From: Hermatobates lingyangjiaoensis
Lineage: Eukaryota > Arthropoda > Insecta > Hemiptera > Hermatobatidae
Length of the DNA stretch: 64,000 bases
Reading direction: 5' to 3'
Assembly: GCA_026182355.1 (NCBI GenBank)
Contig: JAPFBL010000049.1
Location: 4,857,001 to 4,921,000, forward strand
Made by a program: the position numbers and the translations under genes. Every line of letters starts with the position of its first letter. Within the stretch, counting starts at the first letter, position 1. Shown here one piece after another: positions 55,160-64,000 of this stretch. The notes under the pieces are model-generated. The model saw only the letters and a program-made list of their open reading frames with translations, did no database searches and had not been told where the DNA came from.

Positions 55160-56954
55160 AATGTGGGTGTGGGTGGGTGAGTGAGTGTGTGGGTGGGTGA
55201 TTGAGTATTATCTATCCAAAGTTTGTGGCCACGCGACGGTCCAGAATCATTGATAGATCAAGTTGATATTTTACAAAAAAAAAATGGGCCTCATAGTGTA
55301 GATGGAGCCCTATTGTTTGGGAGCAATTATGCATGACGGGAAAGTCAATTTTTTTGTCACAAAACCTGTTTTTAGACTACGTTTATTTCTCCTTAACTAT
55401 TAATTCTAGAATCTTCAAATGTTGGCAAATAATGTGCTTTAACGTGTCCAGCTTGTTTTAACGAAATAAAGTCTAATATCTTTGAGGCTACAAAAACAAT
55501 AAATGAAAAATATATTCAGATTTTTAAAACAGCAGGAATTTTTTTTTTCAATTAAATGTGAACAGTTTGACTGATAATTCAGTATCAAACCTTGTGAGAG
55601 CGATACAAGCCATACCGTTTAACGGATCAAAATGAAATTATACCTAAAAATAGAACATTATGTGGAGGATGAGTTGAGATGACGTAATGTTTTCAAAATT
55701 ACATTCGCCAAATGGGCGTCATAGTACATTTTCTGTTTTCAGAAAATGTTTTTTTGGCGCTGAATGGCTCATTAAAAAACTATGAAAATTTGCCAAAACA
55801 TTGAACAAAAAATGCACGTAATTTCAATTACGGCAAAGAGCAATAACACTATGAAAACTGATTGTTTATTCCAGACTAATAGATCACCTGCTACTTGTAA
55901 TAAATACTCATTGATATTTATTTACATTGTTTACATTGACTTAAAATTTTTTTAAGTAAATTCACTGAAATAAAATTGGTGTTTATAAGTATAATGGAAA
56001 AAATTATATAATTTATTGACTTATATGAGATATAAGAGGAACAATATTTTTATATGTAAAAAGTCATTGCTAATGAACATAAATTTCTGTTTTTTTCCAT
56101 GCTATGATAGATTTGTTCCACAAAATGCTATAATCAATCTATATAATGGGCTCTTCAACAAAACTTAATTTCAGTTGTAAATTATTTTCTGCTTATGAAT
56201 CATAGTAACGTTGGGTAATATTGAAGTGTTAGGAATGGATTCTTTCCTCAAAAAGAGTTTGTTGACAAACATCCAGCTTTTTCACTATTCTAGTCTAATA
56301 GTACATATCTATTGTTTTCAAAAATTAGAAGTTCCCAGATATAAAAGTTATAAATTATACTGAAAAGCCGGCTTTGACTTTGATTTGAGTATGTAAAACT
56401 GGTTAAGGAGTAATTCTTTCTCAATATACATTCACAGCAACCTTATAACAGAGTACAGCACGCAGTAAAAATATAACACTTGCTCAGAGTAATTTGGTAT
56501 TTAGGAGTTTTGGCAAAGGGAAAGACAAGTGATTTTTATTAAATACTAGGAAGGCATAAAATTCCTACTAATAATTTTTTAAAAGACCAAAAAGATAAAA
56601 CATAATTCAAAATTATAAACATTCTTTGAAGAAGAATAAATGTAATTATCCTACATCTTAAATTAAAAATTATCGTATAACGAAATTTTTCTTAGATGAT
56701 TCTGACATTTTCAGACAAAATAGCAATATTTTCAAGTTTTAAATGGAAAAATTTGTCTTAATTATTCAATGTAGAAAGAGGTCAGGTAAACTATGTAAGG
56801 GGTCCACTTGGCTATTGGAGCAAAAGTTATTTTCACCTGTAAGAGATTATTTCGTAACACGAAATCTACCGTTTCGTTTTTAAAAAGTGTTATTACTGCT
56901 GTAGTTATACTAATGATATTATATGTATCAGTGTTCTGATATACAAAAATAAGC

Positions 56955-56985
<31 letters not shown>

Positions 56986-57160
56986 TAAGTGAATCAATCA
57001 ATATCTGTACTACCTCCAAGAATGAAAGACTGATAAATATCTCCCATTTTTAGACATTTATATTATGCCTAAATGGGACATAATATATTATATAGCCAAG
57101 AAGTATGATCTTATGTTTACTTATAGTAAGGTTAAGTGTAGGCCACTCCAGACTTTTTTA
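55160..57160 (+). mobile_element. LINE-derived relic, long copy, plus strand
   Basis: It runs from GTGTGGGTGGGTGAGTGAGT (microsatellite) through ATTGTTTGGGAGCAATTATG, TTTAACGGATCAAAATGAAA and CCAGACTAATAGATCACCTG to the tail, TAGTAAGGTTAAGTGTAGGC then CACTCCAGACTTTTTT. The sense frame at ~56,805-56,950 keeps FTCKRLFRNTKSTVSFLKSV followed by ITAVVILMILYVSV. A (TA)n expansion interrupts it at ~56,957-56,982. The 85-aa minus frame there is a shadow. Confidence 0.7.
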
Positions 57161-57179
57161 ATTTAATTTTGAAAAAAGT

Positions 57180-57555
57180 CCTGCAACTCAATTCTTACGT
57201 GGTTATTTCTAGGTATAAATTCATTTTGATCCGTCTATCAGTATTGCTTGTATCCTGCTCACAAGCTTTTCAGATTCAATCATAATTAAAAATGTTAATA
57301 TTTTTTTTAAAAAAACTTTTTTGACGTTTTAAAAGTTTGAGGTGTTTTTCGTTTATTGTTTCTCTTATTTTCATGATTGTGCCAAAATTTCTATCCTGTA
57401 GAGTTAGTAGTGAGGAGAAAGAGTGTTGTTTAAAAATATATTTTGATGAAAAAAGTGATTTTCCCAGCATATAATATTGCCCCCAAACATCATAGTACAC
57501 ATAGACACTATAGATCCACTTTTATTTGAAAATGAATTAGATTCATCAAATGTTT
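57180..57555 (-). mobile_element. LINE-derived relic, 5' part, minus strand
   Basis: ATCCGTCTATCAGTATTGCT, TTTTTCGTTTATTGTTTCTC, AAAGTGATTTTCCCAGCATA and the GCCCCCAAACATCATAGT part correspond to the 5' half of the family. It ends just before the CA run. It faces the preceding plus-strand copy tail to tail. Confidence 0.55.
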
Positions 57556-57591
57556 ACACACCCACCCGCAGACAGAAACAAACACACGCAC

Positions 57592-57592
<1 letters not shown>

Positions 57593-57647
<55 letters not shown>
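57593..57647. repeat. (AC)n microsatellite
   Basis: About 54 bases of AC follow an interrupted AACACACGCACGACACAC start. Confidence 0.97.
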
Positions 57648-57671
57648 ATAAAATGAATAAAATATTAGACA

Positions 57672-57737
57672 TTTTGTGGGAATCGAACCCAGGCCTTTGG
57701 CATTGGAGGTCCAGCGTGCTCTCTGCGCCACGGGGAC
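57672..57737 (-). mobile_element. tRNA(Trp)-like head, probably of a SINE
   Basis: The reverse complement begins GTCCCCGTGGCGCAGAGAGC, with an A box like that of animal tRNA-Trp (CCCCGTGGCGCA). CTCCAAT, with CCA at the anticodon position, and the B box GGTTCGATTCCC (TGGG..CCCA stem) follow in tRNA order and spacing. The 3' acceptor strand is not complementary (ACAAAATG replaces CGGGGAC), so it is not a functional tRNA. A SINE head or retro-pseudogene is the best reading. The 70-aa minus-strand frame over it is incidental. Confidence 0.55.
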
Positions 57738-58226
57738 TTTTGTAAATGAACCCTCCAAAACCTGATATAAATTACGTCAAAGTATTAAATAATAGTTATT
57801 TTACCTAAATTATAATAATTTAATTAAATAAATTTATAAAGAGAAAATTTAATGAATAATCGACGAATAATATGAAAGAATTATTTAATATATCAACAAA
57901 TGATATTTATGATAGTTAATAGAAGTTTTTGAAATTATTAAATTAATATAAGTATAATATTAACAGCACACTACTGTCCGTAATCAATAACACTATCATA
58001 ATGCCTATATTTTCTGCTTTTGATATATCTCTTTCAATAAAAATGATAGAGGAGCGCTCCCGATGCATCAGAAGGTAAAGAAAAGTTCTTAATAAAACTC
58101 TCTCTAAAATTCTCTCTAAATTAAGGAGTTCAGGACCAATTACACTGGCTGTAGCATCTGAGGAATTGACAACTTCTTCCAGTTGTCAAGAGAGGAACTA
58201 ATGCTGATATCCATAATGCTTTAATC
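57738..58226 (+). mobile_element. Partial Helitron, same family as 43.34 kb
   Basis: AAATGAACCCTCCAAAACCT to AATGCTTTAATC match 43,398-43,893 closely and in order, including ATCAACAAATGATATTTAT and GATGCATCAGAAGGTA. The TC terminus is missing: homology fades into the tRNA-like sequence at GCCACGGGGAC, where the intact copy has GCGCACGGGCAC. It stops before the helicase C-terminus. Confidence 0.75.
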
Positions 58227-58890
58227 AGTCCGTCATTTTTTAACGACGAGGGAGCATACACACAAGCTCCCTGAGCAAACTGAGGACCATTGTGAGCAAT
58301 ATCAACACTAAAAAAAAAATTAAAAAAATCGGAAAAATTGAATGTGTAGATGTTATATGTGAGAGTCCTGCTATGGTCTGGCTCAGTGTCTTGTTCTGGA
58401 AGATATGAAACATATAAAGCTGTCAGACATAACATTTTGCTCACATTAAAACATTCATATTTTGCATATTCATATTTTCCGAGAATGTGCGGGCAGTGTA
58501 CGGTTGCGCATGCGCGCATCTTAGACGGAACATTGTTTACATGTACTCTTGACGGGATGCGTACACCTTGCGCCTTTGAAAAGTATATACAGATTAGGCG
58601 TACGGATCGCCGATCAGTAAGTTTATTTTTAATCGTGGCTAGAATATCTGACTCCTTCAGAACCTGGAGTATATAATTATCTTGATCAGAGAATAGATTG
58701 GCAGGGTTAGGAATTAGTTTTCACGAGTCGGTCTTTTAGGAGACAGTAACTGATATTTACTTTTCATAACATCTTTACTTACTGCTGTCATTTTCCCCAT
58801 GAGGCAGATAGCATTAACAATTCTATTTCTTTCTAATTTTTATTATTCACTAGTGGAAATTAGTGACCTTTAGTCACCTTGAAATAAACA
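58227..58890. other. Unique segment with CpG-containing patch; no identified gene
   Basis: It starts abruptly at CAGTCCGTCATTTTTTAACG after the Helitron fragment. It holds two overlapping opposite frames (129 aa minus from 58,519 and 108 aa plus from 58,350), neither recognisable. GCGCATGCGCGC at ~58,505, with several further CG dinucleotides, is unlike the surroundings. I could not decide whether it is a DNA-element end, a promoter or old host sequence. Confidence 0.35.
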
Positions 58891-58894
58891 TAGT

Positions 58895-59505
58895 CTTCTA
58901 TGCTTTTCTGTTATAGTTTTATCCATGCTTCTCAGGAACATCCTTTTAGTACACTCCAGACTTTGTATCTTTTGTATTTACCATTTCCCTTAATTGTACA
59001 TATATACGTCTTTAAACTAAATGGTTTCCCTACCTGAGGCGATTCAACTAGAGTCCGTATTTCAATTTCATATAATGACATTATTTCAACAGTGTCCTAC
59101 TTTTCCATTCATCAATTCTTTCCAATAAATCTGTGGATGTCATTGACGTAAGCATCTACGTTTCGCATACAATATTATCATTGAAATATTGAGGACGCTT
59201 AACAATACGTACAGATGGAGTCCTTTGTTCTGGTACAATATCAGTTACTTCAGTGTCGTCAGTATCAACTTCCTCTTCTTTTCCCCGTATAGATGACTCT
59301 TTGTTTGATAGAGTTGAATTCTGTTGTCTTCCACAATAGCTCTTTCTCATTCAAGATAAACAACTTTATAATCTTTGCAATGATTTTCTTTTCTGCATCC
59401 TGAGCTACAGCCACATTGACAATAGCTAACCAGATATTTTTAAACGAATATCTAATTTTCCAAATGTTTCTCTTAGTATGGAGATACACTGAACAATCGA
59501 AAACT
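58895..59505 (-). pseudogene. Copia pol fragment: integrase end, linker and start of RT
   Basis: Minus strand. 59,489-59,265 carries the decayed end of integrase. An acidic linker follows in the 64-aa frame at 59,350-59,156 (EEEVDTDDTEVTDIVPEQRT then VRIVKRPQYFNDNIV, matching the usual VPE.R...R..KRP.YL.DY). Next, ~59,075-58,930 reads MSLYEIEIRTLVESPQVGKP and YKRYKVWSVLKGCS, matching Copia RT's start (EM.SL..N.TW.LV..P.G and RYKARLVAKG). Stops and shifts are present and the remainder of RT and RNase H is missing. Confidence 0.75.
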
Positions 59506-59509
59506 TTTA

Positions 59510-60466
59510 ATTTTCTTTACTATAAGTAAGGTATAAAGCCGGATCTTTATATTTGTTTCTGTTTGTGATCGTGAAAAAATGCGACCTCAAGGTTTTGACG
59601 GATTTACATGTTTTGATGTCCCCAAAGTAGTTTTATGACTTTTTTTTGATGTTGTCTGTGTGGTTGGGTGTGTATCCAAAAGTTTTTGGGAACGATTCAG
59701 TCCACTATCTTTGATTTTGGACAGTCTTTGATAGAATAGTGCAAATAATCCTATTGTTTGGGAGCAATTATGGTTGGTGGGAAAGTCACTTTTTTTTTGC
59801 CTAAATGTGTCTTTAGACAACCTTTTTTTTTTCACTTATGCTTCTAACTCTAGAATCTTGAAATTTTGGCATTATCATAGAAAGACAAATTTTCATTCAT
59901 TTGTAAGTATATTGCATTAACGAAAATTTTCTTCAAATTTTATATAAATTATTATTATAACTGCTTTGTTATATTTAGCATGCGAAATAGAAATAAAAAT
60001 TGATTAAGCATTTTGATTTTTCCAATTCATTCCTTTTCTTAATTAATGAAATTCTTCCTCATTGAAATTTTTACATAATAATAATAATCAATTAAATTTA
60101 GATTTAGAGAAAACATGCAAATTATTGCATAATAATTATAATAATCAATTAAAATGAGATTTAGAGAATAATATGCAAATCATTGCATATTATTCTCTAA
60201 ATCTCATTTTAATTGATTATTATTATTATGTAAAGATTTCAATTTGTCACCACCACTCTTCAATTTAAAGAGTCACCTCTTTAATGGTTAAAGAGATAGA
60301 ATTTTAAGACGGATTCATGATTTATTCAGAGAAAGAATGAATTCAAGAAATTTGCAAATTTTTAAAAGAACAAAAAAGATATTGTATTAATAAAATGTAA
60401 AAATTTTTACCTATGATGTTAAAGCTTTTGAAGAAAGTTGAGTGCTGACCACTCCAGATTTTTTTA
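59510..60466 (+). mobile_element. LINE-derived relic inserted in the Copia element
   Basis: The start TTTACTATAAGTAAGGTATA, AATGCGACCTCAAGGTTTTG, GTTTGGGAGCAATTATGGTT and the end AAGTTGAGTGCTGACCACTC, then CAGATTTTTTT match both ends of the family. The middle is replaced by AT-rich DNA with a large palindrome. It splits the Copia pol sequence, whose two halves lie on either side in the same minus orientation. Confidence 0.65.
60075..60230. repeat. AT-rich palindrome (~50-bp arms) plus a direct copy
   Basis: The arms at 60,128-60,178 and 60,183-60,230 are inverted copies of CATAATAATTATAATAATCA followed by ATTAAAATGAGATTTAGAGA. A third, direct copy (AATAATAATAATCAATTAAA, TTTAGATTTAGAGAAAACAT) precedes them at ~60,075-60,128. 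It would form a long hairpin. It is absent from other family copies. Confidence 0.85.
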
Positions 60467-60469
60467 TAT

Positions 60470-62640
60470 CTGACAAATTAACCATAATACATTTTTACTT
60501 ATTTTTCATCTTCCACTACCATAACTGGACTGTGATTCATAGTATAAATTGGCTTCAAATTAAAACTCTTTATTCGTTTTTGGGTTTAGGATACATTGAA
60601 CAATATTCAAAATGGTTTGATCCATTTTCTTACCAACTTCAGTGTCTTGTGATTTACACGGATTGTTCATATTTAAATATGTCCCCGTTTTTTGTATTAA
60701 TGTTTCATTCCACCATTTTCACGAAGAAAATGACAAATCTTCATATTGAACCTTGTAGTATCATTGACTTCGTAGTTCTTGAAGCAGTCAAATACTTCTG
60801 CCCTTTTATTTAAGAGTTCAACAATTGTAAAGTGTTTGAAATTATCTATAAAGCTGTCGGAATATCGATGAGATTACGGTGTAGTTGGTTCATGTAAGTC
60901 ACTGTATATAAGGACGTTTAGCATGTACTTGTTTCTGTTTGTGAGGTAGTTTTGTGCTGTTATTAAAAAAAATATACCATCTTCCATCTTACTTTTTCTT
61001 CATACCTTGACCGGTTTCAGAACAGTAATTATTGCTTCCAGAGTTATTGATAGTCCTGTTATAATTTCTTTATTTCAGTCTTCCTAAGATGTTCGAATTC
61101 TTTGTGCCATAGGTCATTATACCTGTAAATGTACAGGCATAGCATTAACACAAACTGTGCCAATCTCCAGTACGTTTTGTTGACACTGTTTTGCTATAGC
61201 AAATGTCCATTTTCCCTTTTGTAATGATGCTTTTCATTAGTAAATAACATACTATAGCCATTTTCTTCCAGCTTTCAAACAGAAAGTTAAATTTCATCTG
61301 TGAAGCTACCAATCCTACTTTGAGTCTACTTTGTTTCCCTCGGTATAATTCCTCTGCGAATAGCACTAATAGTTGAAATGGATGTGTTGATCGACACTCT
61401 CACTTCCAACTTAGTTCTTTTTACAAGAAAGAATATCAATGTTATTTGTTAAGTGCTTTGAAGCTCCCGTATCAAGATAAAACTTTATTGTCTTTCAGTT
61501 TTTTTCCGTAATTTTCATGTGTCAATGGGTGTTACTGTTTTCCAATTTCTTACTTGGCCGAGTCCTCGACTTGAGTCGTAACCACTAATTGACCGATTTG
61601 GCTGTTACGAGGGAATTTGCTGTACGAGTATATTCCGGTCAATTTTGATCAATCCGTCCGCTACTGTAACATTGGAATCAACATTCAAATTTGTATCAGA
61701 AATCATTTGCACTGTTTGAGTAATATATCCACAGTTTTCCTTTCCTGTGACAAACGACTTTAGTAAAGGTCACTGTCAAATGAAGTTTAAAACAGTTACC
61801 ACGTTCTGAAAATATTCTGCCTTGGTAAGTAACAGGTGACAGACTGTGTATCTGATTCATCCACGACTGCAAAGGGCTCAACTCTCTTACAATATTATCA
61901 AATTGAGTTCAAGAGTTCTAGATATATCAGTTTTCATGGTCAACAAGGTTTTACATAATGATAGTCGACTAGCTATTCCCTTTCTTTTAAACGTGGTTTC
62001 CAAGCTTTGCAATAAGTCTTAAGCACTTCTACCTTTCACTTATGCAGACTATCAGTAATTACCATAACTATTTGACTTTTACATTTTATTATTATCATCA
62101 TCATTATTGTTTTACTTCCTCTAATGATTTATATTGCACTGTTGGATGCTTATCAAGTTGTTCACTGTCTTTTTAAAATATCAGAAATATTTTTTTTTCA
62201 AAGAAAGAAAGATCCATTTCATCAAAGACCATCAACTGAGTCTTTAATGAGTTTACAGAAGTATTGGTTCATTAATATGCCTCATACTCTTGATTTCCCA
62301 TTTTTGACCAATTGAAAGTAATTATTCCAATTAATATCCTTCACTACACCATAATAATTAAATATAAAAGTTACAACCGGAGCCCATAATCTGTTATTTG
62401 ATAAAAGGCTTTCCGATTTTTAAACCGTAAATTGACTCTCCTGTAAAAACACGTAACAATAAATTAAACTAATATTCAAATGAATTGTATTACCAGTGTC
62501 TCATGTCAGTTACATATACTTTGTGCACTGAGCAATGCATTTTTAGTCATACCTTATAATCAGCGGATGCCATTAAGCCTTGATGGTTTAGTTCAATGAT
62601 TTTGATTCATTCATTACTTGTGCAGTCTGTTATAGTGTGG
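60470..62640 (-). pseudogene. Copia gag-pol fragment: gag end, protease, integrase
   Basis: Minus strand, high to low coordinates. LSPLQSWMNQIHSLSPVTYQ and CHRKGKLW (~61,880-61,725) fit the end of Copia gag, with only a decayed zinc-knuckle trace. FYLDTGASKHLTNNIDIL (~61,485) is the aspartic protease active site (DTGAS). TKRTGDWHSL (~61,165) belongs to the GAG-pre-integrase region. IYSDLHEPTTP, YSDSFIDNFKHFTIVELLNK and RAEVFDCFKNYE (~60,910-60,780) are the integrase core (D of TD..G and the FIDD..R region). RENGGM (~60,715) stands where SDNGGE is expected, so the second catalytic Asp is lost. The gag N-terminus above ~61,900 was not resolved. It is riddled with stops and continues at 58,895-59,505 beyond the LINE insertion. 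Confidence 0.75.
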
Positions 62641-62655
62641 TGGGGAACTACTCAT

Positions 62656-62980
62656 GATGGAGAATTTCAAAAAAATACGACTCCACACAAAAGAGCTTTA
62701 TGTTAAAACTAATAACCCGTTTCGAACGCTTAGTGTTCTTCTTTAGGTTTATATCTAAAAAAATACGTACATATCTATGAGCTTTATTAACATAGAAATG
62801 AATTAATTGTATTCAGTTTTCAAGTAATTCATTCTTATATTATTAACAATAATATAAAATACATATGTTTGTTTCTTTAGATGTAAACCTGAAGGAAGAC
62901 ACTAAGTGTTCGAAACGTGTTGTTAGTTTTAACATAAAGCTCTTTTTTTGTGGAGACGTAATTTTTTGAAATTCTCCATC
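62656..62980. repeat. Large fold-back repeat, second member of hammerhead-like family 1
   Basis: The arms at 62,656-~62,755 and ~62,880-62,980 are inverted (GATGGAGAATTTCAAAAAA outermost, then GTC/GACTCCAC, AAAGAGCTTTATGTTAAAAC, the CGTTTCGAACGCTTAGTGTT region), with a ~125-base spacer. Outer arms differ from the 27.7-kb fold-back, but the inner CCTGAAGGAAGACACTAAGT followed by GTTCGAAACGTGTTGTTAG is shared with it. The core CTGAAGGA departs further from the hammerhead consensus. Confidence 0.8.
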
Positions 62981-63769
62981 ATAATTTTGATTCAAAAATT
63001 GTTTTGTTTAAATGACATTTCTTGTGCAGTCCCACCTGTAATATTCTTAATATAATATGTATCATCTTTCTGTATGCAAGCACGTCAAGAACTATAAGTT
63101 TTCAAGATCCGAAGGCAATAAACTACTGAAAATGTTTGATGGATTGCATGTTTATTTTTGGTGCTGAAGAACATTTACTCGTTGGCAACTATAATTTAAG
63201 TACGTCGTCAGAGAAAAATTTTGAAATAATCTTTTTTTATGGGGTAGTCATGGATGTTCTTAAAATAATGGAGCGTTTGGATGTACTAAATTGTGTTCGT
63301 CTGTCAGTGCCATAATGATTTTGGGGAGATTTGGTAAAGCAGCCGGCCCCACCTTCCTGCTATTGATTTTAGTTGTCCTGGTACTCGTCAGCTGTACAGA
63401 GCCCTAAAATAATTAAAAAAAAATAACAACAAAATAATTTGAATATTTTAGGGTTTATAAATCCAGTACTAATTATGTTTCTTTGTAAAGCGACGTTGTA
63501 GACTATATTACAATTTAGGATGCAAAAAACTAAGAAATTACTTTTGATCTTTCATATTTCAAAATGAATGAATCATTCCTATGTCTTCATATTTCCATTC
63601 GCGAATATATAAGTATAATACAATTGCGTTTTGATTAAAACAATTTTTGATAACGTATTTATTGTTTGTTTTTCAGTTTTGAGTTTTTTTGTTCTATGTT
63701 TTGTTCAGTATGCAACTCTTTAAGGGTTGTGCAGACGTTAACTCTTTCTGTCTTTCTATTGCTTCTTTT
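62981..63769. other. Unassigned AT-rich stretch
   Basis: No supported gene or element was found. A small GC-richer patch lies at 63,335-63,400. Confidence 0.35.
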
Positions 63770-64000
63770 TATTAATTTACTATGAGTAAAGGTTAGTGAT
63801 CATTTTGATCTCGAAATTTTGACGGATTTACATGTTTTAACGTCCTTGAAGTCCTTTCTTGACGTTATTCCGATGATGTCTTTGAGAGTGAGTATGTATC
63901 CAAATTGTTGTGGGCATGCTTCAGGTAATATAGATTGAACACATTCATATTTTACCAAAAATTGGACCCTTTAGTGTAGATGTGCTCGGCACTAAATTGT
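63770..64000 (+). mobile_element. LINE-derived relic, 5' end, cut by the window edge
   Basis: TTTACTATGAGTAAAGGTTA, TTTTGATCTCGAAATTTTGA, CGGATTTACATGTTTTAACG and ATTGGACCCTTTAGTGTAGA follow the family order. The usual TGTG microsatellite is short here. It continues beyond the window. Confidence 0.6.

Noticed and set aside
57672..57737. Functional tRNA gene
   Set aside because: The acceptor strands do not pair and the anticodon stem has mismatches, so it is at best a tRNA-derived head or pseudogene.
57546..57758. 70-aa minus-strand frame
   Set aside because: It reads through a tRNA-like sequence and an (AC)n tract, a known source of false proteins.
60442..60813. 123-aa plus-strand frame
   Set aside because: Antisense to the Copia integrase fragment and without a domain of its own.

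Overview
The window looks like arthropod, probably insect, nuclear DNA. It is very AT-rich, has no operon-like gene packing, and contains no host gene that I can support. Almost every recognisable segment is a transposable-element relic: Jockey-clade and R1/LOA-like (RNase H-bearing) non-LTR retrotransposons, Copia, Helitrons, hAT, a mariner-type MITE, tRNA-derived SINEs and large fold-back repeats. The arthropod call rests mainly on the Jockey/R1-type LINEs; I cannot name a species. Long open frames are mostly antisense shadows of decayed element genes or readings of low-complexity DNA.

The dominant component is one repeat family (roughly 1.6-2 kb when complete, about twenty pieces, both strands). 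It begins with a palindromic ACTTTACTATAAGTAAAGT block followed by TATAGTGATCGTG and ends with TTACTTATAGTAAAGTTGAG, then GTGTAGGCCACTCCAGATTT. In the sense frame its distal half still reads as the thumb/connection region of a LINE reverse transcriptase (core ITAVVI..ILYASVV.YTK). Separate RT fragments at 32.4-33.4, 50.8-51.25 and 52.3-53.5 kb carry or neighbour the same 3' tail or body. I therefore read the repeat as internally deleted LINE derivatives. RNase H/C-terminal LINE fragments lie at 18.2-19.1 (+), 26.8-27.2 (-), 28.6-29.3 (-), 29.7-30.6 (-, permuted with an RT piece) and 53.9-55.1 kb (-).

Layout: 0-4.1 kb, MITE, mariner MITE and LINE relics with a GC-rich insertion. 4.1-7.9 kb, unassigned. 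7.9-12.5 kb, LINE relics around a Helitron remnant. 12.5-17.5 kb, SINEs and a 150-bp tandem duplication. 18-25 kb, LINE relics and a possible LTR element. 25.9-28 kb, two fold-back families. 26.8-36.3 kb, LINE fragments. 36.3-39.9 kb, a nearly full-length but broken Jockey-clade element on the minus strand, with gag, endonuclease and RT. 43.3-44.8 kb, a Helitron with both termini. 45.5-46.6 and 48.9-49.6 kb, two hAT elements with 8-bp target duplications. 49.7-50.0 kb, an LTR-like sequence. 50-57 kb, LINE fragments. 57.7-58.2 kb, a tRNA-like/Helitron fusion. 58.9-62.6 kb, a minus-strand Copia relic split by a LINE relic. 62.7-63.0 kb, another fold-back.

The most unusual signal is in the fold-back repeats. 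Two unrelated families share the architecture CTGANGA + A + short hairpin + GAAA + four self-complementary bases + TT, which resembles a type I hammerhead ribozyme core of the kind reported in Penelope-like retroelements. All assignments were made by eye, without database searches.
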